From Christensenella sp. UBA7584 (lineage in GTDB: Bacteria > Bacillota > Clostridia > Christensenellales > UBA1242): a DNA stretch of 64,000 bases. Both the position numbers and the translations under genes were made by a program. The notes below the pieces were generated by a model. The model made no database searches and was not told where the DNA came from. It was given only the letters and a program-made list of their open reading frames with translations. The DNA is taken from the NCBI GenBank assembly GCA_002477805.1, contig DLKQ01000013.1:18321-82320 (forward strand). The letters are read 5' to 3'. Each line of letters starts with the position of its first letter. The first letter of the stretch is position 1. Shown here piece after piece: positions 1 through 8,731 of the stretch.

Positions 1-854
1 AAAGAATAATCATTGTAAATACTATTTGCGAGTGGATATTTTCCGAGTACAGCACAGTGTTTAACTTCAAGCCATTGCCCAACTGGTACTTCTTTTGTTT
101 TTTCGTAAGGAAAAAGTCCCTTTCGCGAGCTGTAAGAAATTTTTATGCCAAACTTTTTCAAGCTTTCTATCAACTGGCCAACATCTTTGTATTTGGTTGA
201 AATAGAACTCTTGAACTCAGTTTCCAACTCTTCAAGATTTTTTAATTTATGTTTTTGTGCATAGGCTAAAATTAACACCTTGTTGAGCTGAACGTGTTCG
301 TTGGTTCGAGGTTCAATATTAACAGTGCTTTCATTTACGACATCAATTGTTACTGGAAAAAGAACAAGGGGTGCTTTTACTTCTATATCCTTGCCAATAA
401 ATCCTTGAACAAATGGGTATCCAACATAAAGTTCGTACCTACCTGTTTCCTTTTCAAACTCTTCTATTTCTCTTTTTAAACTTACAACTAGACTCACTTG
501 AGACAAAATGGTGCGTTTAATTTCTTCTCGCTTTTTTCTTTCTAACTTCAAGCACTCACTACTTTTTTCCACCCCTTCCAAATTTTCTAGTTCTGCCTTT
601 TGTTTTGTGTATTTTTGTTCAATACCCAAATTTTTGGAAATCCGTTCACTGCTATCCTTGCCAATAATATTAAAAGCATATTTGTTCCCTTTCCACAAAA
701 AATCTACAAGCTCTTTGGTTGATTCATAATCACCCTCAAATAATCTGCCAATATCAAAACTATTTTTTCGACTAATTTTTTTGGAAAAAAGACTTCTGTT
801 TTTTCCACTAATCTCTACCAATCTTTCTTTGTAATATGTGTAAATGCTTTTCAT
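1..854 (-). CDS. N-terminal part of a DUF4011-type superfamily 1 helicase (runs off left edge)
   Basis: An open frame runs from an ATG at 854 to the left edge with no stop (284 codons visible). A GGAGCGAAAG ribosome binding site precedes the ATG. The first residues contain ERLVEISGKNRSLFSKK, which resembles the conserved 'RL-x-(D/E)ISG(K/R)NRSL' start of DUF4011 proteins that carry a C-terminal SF1 DNA/RNA helicase. Residues about 75-125 are Lys/Glu-rich and probably coiled coil. No helicase motif lies in the visible part, so the enzymatic assignment rests on the N-terminal signature alone. The function of these large helicases is not well defined; some relatives sit in defence or DNA-repair loci. 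Confidence 0.6.
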   Translation of the reverse strand, partial: MKSIYTYYKERLVEISGKNRSLFSKKISRKNSFDIGRLFEGDYESTKELVDFLWKGNKYAFNIIGKDSSERISKNLGIEQKYTKQKAELENLEGVEKSSECLKLERKKREEIKRTILSQVSLVVSLKREIEEFEKETGRYELYVGYPFVQGFIGKDIEVKAPLVLFPVTIDVVNESTVNIEPRTNEHVQLNKVLILAYAQKHKLKNLEELETEFKSSISTKYKDVGQLIESLKKFGIKISYSSRKGLFPYEKTKEVPVGQWLEVKHCAVLGKYPLANSIYNDYS

Positions 855-948
855 CTTTCGCTCCTTTGACTAAAAATAATTATAGCAAAAACATATACAA
901 CAATTCAATTGTTTTTACTAAATTTGTTTGAATAATTTTTGGTTAATC

Positions 949-980
949 AAAAATAACACCAGATACCTGATGTTATTTTT
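949..980 (-). terminator. Intrinsic terminator downstream of the glycosyltransferase gene
   Basis: The sequence forms an AT-rich stem of about 12 bp around a short loop (AAAATAACAYCA arms), with a T-run on the minus strand. It lies 119 bp past the stop of the glycosyltransferase gene and before the helicase start. Confidence 0.55.
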
Positions 981-995
981 ATAAAAAATTCCCTT

Positions 996-1054
996 AAAAT
1001 TCTACAAACAATTTTTGCGAAAATTTCTCATTTGTTTTAAATTTGTAGAATTTT
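996..1054 (-). repeat. Long nested hairpin in the 3' region of the glycosyltransferase gene
   Basis: Perfect 13-bp inverted arms (AAAATTCTACAAA at 996-1008 and its complement at 1042-1054) enclose a 33-nt loop that holds a second small hairpin around TTTTTGCGAAAA. It may be a second terminator or an mRNA 3' stabiliser. Confidence 0.5.
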
Positions 1055-1098
1055 TTATTTCACCCAGTAATCCTCTTATAGAGCAGTCTTTTTAAAAG

Positions 1099-3294
1099 TT
1101 ATTTAGTTTTCTGACTTTTGCTCAGTTTTTTCTTTTTAAATTTGTTATTTGGCATTTTTAAAGTTTTACCTTTTACTGTTTTCTTTTTGTATTGTGGCCT
1201 ACTTTCATTTACCAAACTATTGTCACCTTTATTTTCATTATCATCGTTTATTTCAGGCTGAGCATCGCTATAAACGTTTTTGCCTAAACTTTCATCACAA
1301 GAAGTGTTTGATTTAGATTTTTCGCTTTCAATACCGCTATTATTTAAAATGCATTCTTTTGTATCAGCTCTTTCTGTTTCACTATCTAAAATTTCGCTTG
1401 GTTGACTTTCTACCACATCGTCTTTAATTAAATCATCGCTAGTTTGAATGTTTTTATTAGCAATGTTTTCACAAGCAATATTTGTGTCTACACACGAAAT
1501 TGTTTTTGATTTTTTCTTGCCATAGTTAGAAAAATCACTTTCGCTGTCAAAAAGGTCACGAATTATAGTTTCTTGGAAAGCAATACTTTTTAAATCTACA
1601 TTACTTTCTCCGCCACAAACAGCCACAGCCTTGTTAGCTTTTAGAGTATAAGCAAAAGTTGTGTTAATTTTTAAACTAACCATTGTTGTTTTTCGGTCTA
1701 TTTCCTTAGTCTGCTTTTCACTATATTTTTTGTTTGAAAAGAAAAGTAAAAAGAATGAGAGATAACCTGTAATAATTATCAAAATAACAGGGAACGGACT
1801 TTTGCTGAAAATTAGCGAAACCGCAAGTAGAATTGATGAAAACAAAAATTCTTTCCATTGAAATAATAGTGCATAGCCTAAGTTAATTTTGTTTGAAGTT
1901 TTAGGGGTTACAATAAATTTTGCCTTCTTTCCGAAAAGCCCCAAAATTGCACTGATTAGTGAGGTTGTAAGCATAGAACCATACAAAATAATAACGCACA
2001 AAAGATAAAATAGAGACCTGAAAATATTAATTCTAAACATCCAATAAAATACATCATTTAGCATTGGCGAGAAAAAGAATATTATCGTTGGAATTACCAT
2101 CCAGAGTACATAAACCTTACCCAAATCTAGTCCAAGAAGTGGTGCAAAAATGAGGTTTAGAAAAATGAAAAACGCAAAAATTGCAGTGAGTGGCAAATTG
2201 TATGTAAACAAAACAATATCCATTTTTTCATACCACTTCATTTTTGATTTGGCTATCTTTTTTGAATATCTTTTAATAAATTCCAAATTCCCTTGAGTCC
2301 ACTTTGAATGCCTCTTTTTGAAAGCAACATAGTCAATAGGATATTCTTCCGAACACACAATATTTGGAGCAAAAGCAACATAGTATCCAGCACTGCGTGC
2401 TTCTATCGAAAGACAAAGGTCTTCAGCAACCAGGTTTGGAAAGCCACCAACTTTTTCATAACAATCTCTCTTTATCATTGCACCGTGACCAAGCATTGAT
2501 GAAAAACCATAAAAATGTTTCATAGTCTGATAAGTAGGCCAGTGTGAATTTACACCAATATGAAAGAGTTTCATAAAGAAATTTCGGTTTCTTGTTGAAA
2601 CGTGATTCGCTTGCACAACACCTACATTATCATAAGCGTAAAAATATTTTAACGACTCAACAACATAGTTTGGTGGTAAAATTTCATCACTATCAAGTAT
2701 AACAACAAAGTCATACCCCCCCCCACAATCTACAAGCTCGGACATTAGGTAATTGTTGATATTTCCAGCTTTAAAGCCTTTTCTATCCGCTCTGCGAACA
2801 ACTTCAACATTATACTTTGCCCCAAATTCGTCTACTTGTTTTTTGTAGTTTTCATCAGACGAATCATCAAGAATAACAGTTCGAACATTTTTGTATGTCT
2901 GTTGCATAGACCTTTCTAAACTGTGACCGTCAAAATCATTGCAAGTGCAGTATACCATAAGCACTTTGTCGTTTACTTTTGATACATCGGTATTAATAAC
3001 TTCTTCAAATCTTTTGTTAAGTTTTTTTCTAGCACACACGTACCAAATAACATAAATAAAATCTTTTACACCATTTAGCCAAAAGTATGAAATAAATACC
3101 GCATTTAAAACTAGAAGTATTGTTGCAAACACTCGAAGAGTTGTTGTCTGCGAAACGTCATCTTTAAATGGAGTATCTATAAAACTTTTTACAAAGTAAT
3201 ACCACAAAAATGCAATGAGAGCAGTCCAAATAACCAGCATAAGAAGATATAAAATAGGGCTCTTTTTCATTGTTTTCTTTTCTTTCGTTTCCAT
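1099..3294 (-). CDS. Membrane glycosyltransferase family 2 (cellulose/hyaluronan-synthase-like), with a nine-G tract
   Basis: This 731-residue membrane GT2 enzyme would use a nucleotide sugar to build or extend an extracellular polysaccharide. Two N-terminal membrane segments (about 12-36 and 52-75) precede a GT-A domain with VILDDSSDE, the metal-binding DSD (about residues 201-203), an EDLCLS acidic motif, and KRHSKWTQGN, matching the (Q/R)xxRW acceptor/product motif. Several C-terminal membrane spans follow. The last ~180 residues are hydrophilic, Lys/Ser/Asp-rich and probably cytoplasmic. I start it at the ATG at 3294, which has AGGGGG seven bases upstream; an ATG-like start eight codons earlier lacks a site. 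Codons 191-193 are GGG GGG GGG (2716-2724), an unusual homopolymer for such an AT-rich genome. The substrate is not deducible. Confidence 0.88.
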   Translation of the reverse strand: METKEKKTMKKSPILYLLMLVIWTALIAFLWYYFVKSFIDTPFKDDVSQTTTLRVFATILLVLNAVFISYFWLNGVKDFIYVIWYVCARKKLNKRFEEVINTDVSKVNDKVLMVYCTCNDFDGHSLERSMQQTYKNVRTVILDDSSDENYKKQVDEFGAKYNVEVVRRADRKGFKAGNINNYLMSELVDCGGGYDFVVILDSDEILPPNYVVESLKYFYAYDNVGVVQANHVSTRNRNFFMKLFHIGVNSHWPTYQTMKHFYGFSSMLGHGAMIKRDCYEKVGGFPNLVAEDLCLSIEARSAGYYVAFAPNIVCSEEYPIDYVAFKKRHSKWTQGNLEFIKRYSKKIAKSKMKWYEKMDIVLFTYNLPLTAIFAFFIFLNLIFAPLLGLDLGKVYVLWMVIPTIIFFFSPMLNDVFYWMFRINIFRSLFYLLCVIILYGSMLTTSLISAILGLFGKKAKFIVTPKTSNKINLGYALLFQWKEFLFSSILLAVSLIFSKSPFPVILIIITGYLSFFLLFFSNKKYSEKQTKEIDRKTTMVSLKINTTFAYTLKANKAVAVCGGESNVDLKSIAFQETIIRDLFDSESDFSNYGKKKSKTISCVDTNIACENIANKNIQTSDDLIKDDVVESQPSEILDSETERADTKECILNNSGIESEKSKSNTSCDESLGKNVYSDAQPEINDDNENKGDNSLVNESRPQYKKKTVKGKTLKMPNNKFKKKKLSKSQKTK

Positions 3295-3320
3295 AATTTC
3301 CCCCTGGATAAAACACAATC

Positions 3321-3349
3321 ATTATACTAAATAACAGTATTTTTGTCAA
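3321..3349 (-). promoter_or_regulatory. Sigma-A-type promoter of the glycosyltransferase gene
   Basis: Minus-strand TTGACA (3344-3349), 17-bp spacer, TATAAT (3321-3326): full consensus, 27 bp upstream of the chosen start codon. Confidence 0.85.
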
Positions 3350-3575
3350 TAAATAAAAGCACAAACAACAATTTTATACAAATTTATGCAATTTTGCCTT
3401 AATTTTGTATCAATATTATAATATTTGATTAAGTTTTTCACTAATTCAAAATAGTTAAAAATCAAAAAATATCTTAAGAATCTCAAAATTTTGATAAAAT
3501 AAGAATTTTGTCATCAAGCATCTTTTTAGTTAAAACTGTACGTGTACACAATTCTTTTTAAACCATTTTCTAAAC

Positions 3576-4595
3576 TTATGAGATTTTCATAACTGTGAGC
3601 GTTGCACCTGGCCCACCATTTGCGTCAATTCTTTTTGCATTGATTACAACTGGTACAAGTGTGAGTGAACTTCCAGCCTGCAAATTTAGCACAAATTGTC
3701 CGCTTGAAGTTGATGATTCGCTAAGCGGTCTTGCTGTGTTGTTATCCCTCACGCCATTAATTGCTAGCGCAATTCCATCGGTACCAGCAGCGCCAGAAGC
3801 CCTATTGACATAATAAGCCACAAAGTAAGTCCCAGCATCTGGAACTGTTATTGAATTTTCAGTAATTATCATTCTGTTATTTGTCAATGTTCTAAAAAGT
3901 GAAATAGGCACACCTGTCGAAATGTCCTGCCCAGCCATATTCAAAATGGTTGCATTAATATTTTGCTCCACGCCTTTTGCCCCAGTTGCACCGCGTGGAA
4001 TATAAAAATTAAAAATTGCATTTTGCTCCGAACCAACGTTGGTTACACTAGCTTCTTCTTCGGGTTCTACCACACTAACATCGCCCACCATAATTGTTGC
4101 CGAAGCCCCGTTTTGCCCAGTCGCTCCACGAGGAATAGAAAAATCAAGAACCAATTTTTCTGCATCACCACTATTTGCAACAACAGCTTTTTCACCTGGT
4201 TCAAGAGTCGTTGTAGTGCCCACACTCACAGAGGTAGTTTTCCCAACTTCCCCTTTGTCTCCTTTTTCCCCCTTTTGACCCACATCGCCTTTTTCACCTT
4301 TTTGCCCAACTTCTCCTTTCTCACCTTTTTCACCTTTTGGAATGACAAAATTGAAATAGGCTCTTTCACCTGTTTGCCTTAACTCCACTTTTGCTGGCGT
4401 GTTAGGAAGTCCTGTTGTGGTCGAATCAACAAAAACCTGCACTACTGAGCCTGTTGCTCCTGTTGCACCTGTTTTACCTCTAGCACCTGTTGCACCTTTT
4501 ATTATATGAAAAGGTTGACCTCCTAAATTGGAACCATTCACAACAAAATGTGCTAAATTGTTTCCATTTTGTCCGTAACCATTGTTATATGTCAT
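3576..4595 (-). CDS. Collagen-like surface protein with BclA-like C-terminal domain
   Basis: A 339-residue protein with a strong AAGGAG site before the ATG. It has short collagen-type Gly-X-Y tracts (residues about 34-50, 88-122, and near 165 and 208) alternating with three related ~40-residue beta-rich modules; the second and third end in IPRGATG and the first in IPKGEKG. The C-terminal ~130 residues (from about NINATILN) resemble the jelly-roll C-terminal domain of exosporium/BclA-type proteins (AGTYFVAYYVN, LNLQAGSSLTLVPV). No Sec signal peptide is visible, as is common for spore-surface collagen-like proteins. In this lineage such proteins usually decorate spores or cells. Spore location here is inference from family and from spo0A/yyaC in the same window. 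No clear sporulation-sigma promoter was recognised. Confidence 0.8.
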   Translation of the reverse strand: MTYNNGYGQNGNNLAHFVVNGSNLGGQPFHIIKGATGARGKTGATGATGSVVQVFVDSTTTGLPNTPAKVELRQTGERAYFNFVIPKGEKGEKGEVGQKGEKGDVGQKGEKGDKGEVGKTTSVSVGTTTTLEPGEKAVVANSGDAEKLVLDFSIPRGATGQNGASATIMVGDVSVVEPEEEASVTNVGSEQNAIFNFYIPRGATGAKGVEQNINATILNMAGQDISTGVPISLFRTLTNNRMIITENSITVPDAGTYFVAYYVNRASGAAGTDGIALAINGVRDNNTARPLSESSTSSGQFVLNLQAGSSLTLVPVVINAKRIDANGGPGATLTVMKIS

Positions 4596-4731
4596 AAAAA
4601 CTCCTTGCTATAACATTTTATTACTAAAACTGTTTTTATGACACTATCAAAATTATAAATTTAGTTTTAATAGCTTTTACAACACAAAAAAGGCAAAACT
4701 TGAAAAAATTAATTTTTTTTAAAATTACATA

Positions 4732-4760
4732 TTGAAATTTTATACAAAATATGATATAAT
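4732..4760 (+). promoter_or_regulatory. Sigma-A-type promoter for the gene at 4788
   Basis: TTGAAA (4732-4737), 17-bp spacer, TATAAT (4755-4760). The expected start site is near 4767, which leaves a 20-nt leader. Confidence 0.85.
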
Positions 4761-4787
4761 ACAAAAGGTTAAAAGGGAGTGAAAATT

Positions 4788-5543
4788 ATGTTTAAAATAT
4801 ACACAAAAAGTGAAGAAGAAATCAAAAAACAAACTGCAGAAAACCAAATTTACGCAAATATGGTAAATGGAACTGCTAAACCAGTTTGCAGATACTATGT
4901 TTTAGGAAAAGAGAAAAAGCACATTGATATTTCTACATTTTCAGAAAATCAAGTTATTACAACTTGTAAAAATTCGATTGAATACCAAATAAAAGGCGAA
5001 TCAACAAAAAACAATGTTTGCTCTATTAGTGATGCTTGTCTTATTGTACAAGAATTTTGTAAGTCAAACAATTTTAGTGGTGAGGGTTTAAATGAAATTT
5101 TTGACCTTTTTGAAAGCGATGACAAAAAAGTTGCTAGTGTTTCAAAAGATATTTTTATGAAATCTGTTGAAAGTGAGTATGTTAAAGTCAGCGCCATTGC
5201 AAATTATCTACTTGACCAAAAAGACATCGCCGAAAAAGACAGACCAAAAGTTCGAAGACAACTAATAAAAGAAGTTATTGACAACCAAGCAAAAAAATCA
5301 AAACAAAAAACTGCAGAAACTCGCGTTACTATGGGAAAAAGCACAAGTTTCGATAATGAAGAAACAGGTGTTATGATGAATCCAGATAGCTCATCTTCTA
5401 CCATGGAAGAAACTGGCGTTACTTTGCAAAAGAGCACAAGTTCTACAACAAGTACAAGAAATGCAACAAAAAGGTTAGAAGACTTTTCAATGTCTGCACC
5501 TTCGCAAAAATCAACAAGTAGCGAAAGCACAAATAATTTTTAA
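4788..5543 (+). CDS. Unrecognised 251-residue protein with Ser/Thr-rich repeat tail
   Basis: I do not recognise the family. The gene has a consensus promoter, an AGGGAG site eight bases before the ATG at 4788, and its own terminator, so it is very likely real; a GTG at 4779 overlaps the ribosome binding site and is rejected. Residues 1-170 are mixed charged and polar, with Cys at several positions and a Lys/Arg-rich helical stretch (DRPKVRRQLIKEVIDNQAKK). The last ~80 residues are low-complexity Ser/Thr-rich, with an approximate repeat (GKSTS..NEETGVMM / EETGVTLQKSTSS). There is no signal peptide or membrane segment, so it is probably cytoplasmic. A disordered Thr-rich tail of this kind could be a phosphorylation target or FHA ligand, but nothing proves that. 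Confidence 0.7.
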   Translation: MFKIYTKSEEEIKKQTAENQIYANMVNGTAKPVCRYYVLGKEKKHIDISTFSENQVITTCKNSIEYQIKGESTKNNVCSISDACLIVQEFCKSNNFSGEGLNEIFDLFESDDKKVASVSKDIFMKSVESEYVKVSAIANYLLDQKDIAEKDRPKVRRQLIKEVIDNQAKKSKQKTAETRVTMGKSTSFDNEETGVMMNPDSSSSTMEETGVTLQKSTSSTTSTRNATKRLEDFSMSAPSQKSTSSESTNNF

Positions 5544-5544
5544 T

Positions 5545-5607
5545 AAAAAAACCACCAAAATTATGAAGTGAATCCCGAAGTGGACACTGCAAATAGGTGG
5601 TTTTTTT
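5545..5607 (+). terminator. Terminator with an unusually long loop
   Basis: The arms AAAAAAACCACC (5545-5556) and GGTGGTTTTTTT (5596-5607) flank a 39-nt loop. The loop holds 5564-5588, which resembles the terminal inverted repeat of an IS3-family element (see findings). Confidence 0.75.
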
Positions 5608-5695
5608 ATCCATAATATTTATAGGGATTTTATTTTTTAGTTGCCTGTTTCTAATTTAAACAATTTATTTTTTAAATTAAAATCACGAGGTAAAA

Positions 5696-5712
5696 TGTGG
5701 AAAAGTGGATAA
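5696..5712 (+). promoter_or_regulatory. DnaA-box-like pair
   Basis: TGTGGAAAA and AGTGGATAA overlap by one base. On the other strand this reads TTATCCACT-TTTCCACA, close to the DnaA box TTATCCACA. The same 17-19 bp composite recurs at 61230 and 63959 (and more weakly at 43785). Confidence 0.45.
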
Positions 5713-5924
5713 CTTTTGTTAACATTTGCTAAACTGGCTTGAGTACATAAAATCGCATTAGTAAATTAATTAAGGTACTTTTCCCACAGCCAGTTACAAC
5801 ATTCAAAAAGCAGTTGCGATTTTTTGCATTTGCAAATTTTTAAGCGAGAAAAAGTAGTTTTTTGCTGTTTTTTGCTGTTTTTTTGAGTTTTTTCACCTAA
5901 ATTTTGCCACACAAAAACAAAAAC

Positions 5925-5956
5925 AAAAAACTTGTCTAAATTTTAAACAAGTTTTT
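5925..5956 (-). terminator. argS terminator
   Basis: Minus-strand stem AAAAACTTG/CAAGTTTTT with a 13-nt loop and a following T-run, just past the argS stop codon. Confidence 0.75.
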
Positions 5957-5976
5957 ATTCTTTAAAATTACACTTT

Positions 5977-7659
5977 TTACATTTCTTCTAATACATCAAT
6001 GCAAAGAATATTGAACAGTTTCAAAAGTAATTTTTGCAAGCTCACTAAAAAGAAAACTTTTGCTTTTGTCATTTCTAAATTTGTACTCAAAACTTTTTCT
6101 TGGCTGTAGAATTTGTTGATAAGTTTGCAAAGGTCTAAAGTGTATTTACTGATAATACTTGGTTCGCTTTGCTCAGCAGATTTTGTTAAGACATTTTGAA
6201 ATTTATTAACCGCAATCATCACACTTGCTACAGGTTCTGAGTTAAGATATGAAAAATCAATAGAGGTTAAATCAATGTCACCAACCTTTCGAAGTATGCT
6301 ACACATTCTAGCATAAGTATATTGAATATATGCCGAAGTATCACCTTCAAAACTAAATGCGTTTTCAATATCAAAAACAGTGTCTTTGATGCGTTCATTT
6401 TTAATTGCACTAAACCTCAGCGCACTGAAAGCAATTTTTTGAGCAACTACTTCTTGCGTTTTTTCATCAAACGACCTATCCACAACCATTGACCTAGCTT
6501 TGTTTAAAGCATAGTCTATTAGGTCAACAAGAACTGCCTGTTTACCTTTTCGAGAAGCAATTTTTCCAGTTGGTAGTGAGAACATACCGTACTGAACGTG
6601 AGTTAAATTTTGACTAAACTGGTACCCCAAAAGTTCAAGTACTTTAAAAAACTGCTGAAAGTGAAGTTTTTGCTGAACTGCAGTTACATAAAACATTTTT
6701 TCAAAATGATATGTATTATATCGGTCTATTGCAGCAGCAATATCACGAGTAGCATATAAACTTGTTCCGTCTGATTTCTCCACCAAACACTTTCCAAGTC
6801 CATACTCGTCAAGGTCAACCATTTTTGCCCCATTACTCTCAACAAGAAGTTTTTTGTCCTGTAACATCTTTATCACATTTTCTAGTTGGTCACTATAAGC
6901 ACTTTCACCTTTCCACGAATCAAAGTGCACACCCATCATATCCAAAAGTCTTTCGTTTTCTTTTTTAGAAATCTCAATAAATTTTTGATAGATAGAATAC
7001 GCGGGTTCTTCCTTTTCACAAATCTTTTTGAAATATTCACGTGCTTTTTCTTCCAAACTTGGGTCATTTTCAGCAAGAGCGCAAAACTTTACATAAAGCT
7101 CCTGAATATAATCAACTCCGCGTGTTAGCTCTTTTTCATTTCCCCATTCAAGAAAAGCATAAACCATTTTCCCAAAAGGTGTTCCAAAATCGCCAACATA
7201 ATTGAGCCTTTTTGTATTATATCCAAGTTCTGTAAAAATTCGAGCCAAACTTTCACCAATCATTGTAGTAGATAGATGACCTATGTGCATATATTTCGCT
7301 AAATTTATTGAGCAGTACTCAACGCAAATTGTTTTTTCTTTATTTTGTGGGTCTTTTTCAAAAAGTTTTTCGGACGAAAGCTCTTCGAGAACTTCTTTGA
7401 TAAAATTTTGCCTATTTACAAACAAATTTACATACCCATTTACAACTTCTATTTTATCTATAAATTTATTTTGCTTAAAATTTTCTTTAATTTCGTTTGC
7501 TATTTGAACTGGCGACTTTTTAAAAATTTTTGCAAGTGAAAAACAGGTAATTGTATAATCACCATTAGATTTGTCTTGCGTTTCTGTGATTAAAGGCAAA
7601 AAATCAATGCTTTTTCCCTCAAAGGCTATGCTTTGTGCAATTACATTTTTTATATCCAT
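5977..7659 (-). CDS. argS: Arginine--tRNA ligase
   Basis: A class I synthetase that charges tRNA-Arg. The 560-residue protein has the N-terminal tRNA-contact (Arg-tRNA-synt-N) domain at about 1-85 and the HIGH signature as HIGH at residues 125-128 within SINLAKYMHIGHLSTT. The catalytic core has FGTPFGKM. A lysine-containing loop SRKGKQAVLVDLIDYA stands where other class I enzymes have KMSKS, as is normal for many ArgRS. A helical DALR anticodon-binding domain follows (TSAYIQYTYARMCSILRK). The start is the ATG after AAGGAG. It has its own promoter and terminator and is monocistronic. No T-box leader is present. Confidence 0.96.
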   Translation of the reverse strand: MDIKNVIAQSIAFEGKSIDFLPLITETQDKSNGDYTITCFSLAKIFKKSPVQIANEIKENFKQNKFIDKIEVVNGYVNLFVNRQNFIKEVLEELSSEKLFEKDPQNKEKTICVEYCSINLAKYMHIGHLSTTMIGESLARIFTELGYNTKRLNYVGDFGTPFGKMVYAFLEWGNEKELTRGVDYIQELYVKFCALAENDPSLEEKAREYFKKICEKEEPAYSIYQKFIEISKKENERLLDMMGVHFDSWKGESAYSDQLENVIKMLQDKKLLVESNGAKMVDLDEYGLGKCLVEKSDGTSLYATRDIAAAIDRYNTYHFEKMFYVTAVQQKLHFQQFFKVLELLGYQFSQNLTHVQYGMFSLPTGKIASRKGKQAVLVDLIDYALNKARSMVVDRSFDEKTQEVVAQKIAFSALRFSAIKNERIKDTVFDIENAFSFEGDTSAYIQYTYARMCSILRKVGDIDLTSIDFSYLNSEPVASVMIAVNKFQNVLTKSAEQSEPSIISKYTLDLCKLINKFYSQEKVLSTNLEMTKAKVFFLVSLQKLLLKLFNILCIDVLEEM

Positions 7660-7682
7660 AAAAACTCCTTAAAACTCTATCT

Positions 7683-7711
7683 AGTATAACATAAAAATGA
7701 AGATTTTTCAA
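7683..7711 (-). promoter_or_regulatory. argS promoter
   Basis: Minus-strand TTGAAA (7706-7711), 17-bp spacer, TATACT (7683-7688). It leaves a short leader with no room for a T-box. Confidence 0.8.
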
Positions 7712-7851
7712 TAAAATAGACTCATTTGACCAAGAATTTGTTCGCATTTTTAACTTTAAAAAGCATAATTTTACTCTTCTATTAATATAGTTCACAGTAC
7801 TGTTAATTGATTTACTATTTCAAAACCATACCCAACAAAAACTTTTCTTAT

Positions 7852-7985
7852 ACTAAAATTGTTTGTCGATTTGTTTTTAATTTAATTTTCTCATTTAGCT
7901 TTCTCATTTTACATTTATTAGGTTCAAAACAAATGTACATTAAAAGAAAAAATCAAATCTACTCATCGGAAAACCCAAACAAAGC
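7852..7985. repeat. Degenerate dispersed intergenic repeat, copy A
   Basis: It aligns with 57816-57920, sharing CTAAAATTGTTT..CGATTTGT, TTAGG(T/C)TCAAAACAAA and a block ending in AAACC(C/T)AAACAAA, apart from an indel of about 20 bp. It aligns partly with 18157-18200. The identity is an eye estimate. Confidence 0.5.
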
Positions 7986-8014
7986 CACCAGATAGTCTTG
8001 TGGTTTTATATTAC

Positions 8015-8041
8015 AAAAAAAGACCAAAATCGGTCTTTTTA
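8015..8041 (-). terminator. Terminator of the rpmG-rplA operon
   Basis: Minus-strand stem AAAAAGACC/GGTCTTTTT with a 6-nt loop and a T-run, 14 bp past the rplA stop. It ends the operon before any rplJ/rplL. Confidence 0.85.
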
Positions 8042-8054
8042 AAAATCATTATAC

Positions 8055-8729
8055 TTAGGCTTGAACTTTTATACCTGGCCCCATTGTTGTTGCTAGGCTT
8101 ACGCTCTTTAAATAAGTTCCTTTAGATGCAGAAGGTTTTGCCTTTACCAAAGCTTCCATAAGGGTTTTGTAGTTTTGCATTAATTTTTCTTCTCCAAAAC
8201 TTACTTTTCCGATTGGGCAGTGAACAATATTGTTCTTTTCAAGACGATATTCAACTTTACCAGCTTTAACATCGTTGATAGCTTTTGTTAAATCGTTTGT
8301 AACAGTTCCACTCTTTGGGTTTGGCATCAAGCCCTTTGGTCCAAGAATTTTTGCAATTCTACCAATAACACCCATCATATCTGGAGTTGTAATACAAACA
8401 TCAAAATCTAACCAACCACCAGCGATTTTTGCAACCATTTCTTCAGCACCAACATAATCAGCGCCTGCTTTTGTTGCTTCGTCTGCTTTATCACCTTTTG
8501 CGATAACAAGAACTTTCAATTTTTTACCTGTTCCTGCAGGGAGCACAACAACGCCACGAACTTGTTGGTCTGCTTGACGACAGTCAACACCAAGGCGAAC
8601 GTGAAGTTCTACTGTCTCATCAAATTTTGCATAAGAAGTTTTACAAATAAGGCTCATTGCTTCTTCTGGCAAGTAGAGTTTGTTTGTGTCAACAAGCTTC
8701 AATTTTTCTTGATATTTCTTTCCACTCAT
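8055..8729 (-). CDS. rplA: 50S ribosomal protein L1
   Basis: L1 of the mobile stalk at the E-site, 224 residues from the ATG at 8729. Characteristic segments are seen: [26 protein letters not shown] near the start, and [21 protein letters not shown] in the middle. The start is placed at the ATG ten bases after GGAGG; that ribosome binding site lies inside the last codons of rplK, so the two genes are probably translationally coupled. In many bacteria L1 represses its own operon by binding the leader. A terminator follows at once, so rplJ and rplL are not in this operon, unlike the common rplKAJL order. Confidence 0.97.
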   Translation of the reverse strand: MSGKKYQEKLKLVDTNKLYLPEEAMSLICKTSYAKFDETVELHVRLGVDCRQADQQVRGVVVLPAGTGKKLKVLVIAKGDKADEATKAGADYVGAEEMVAKIAGGWLDFDVCITTPDMMGVIGRIAKILGPKGLMPNPKSGTVTNDLTKAINDVKAGKVEYRLEKNNIVHCPIGKVSFGEEKLMQNYKTLMEALVKAKPSASKGTYLKSVSLATTMGPGIKVQA

Positions 8730-8731
8730 AA

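Larger units (their letters stand above)
5608..5976. other. Intergenic region between the terminator and argS
   Basis: No gene is visible. It holds a DnaA-box-like pair at 5696-5712, two T-rich direct repeats (TTTTTGCTG, 5857-5880), and the argS terminator at 5925-5956. Confidence 0.6.
7712..8054. other. Intergenic region upstream of argS and downstream of rplA
   Basis: No gene is visible. It contains one copy of a degenerate intergenic repeat (about 7852-7985) and ends in the rplA terminator. TTTGTCGAT at 7862-7870 is one base off a Spo0A box but too far from a gene start to interpret. Confidence 0.5.

Noticed and set aside
7862..7870. TTTGTCGAT, one base from a Spo0A box
   Set aside because: It lies within a dispersed repeat, about 200 bp upstream of argS and beyond its promoter; not convincing.
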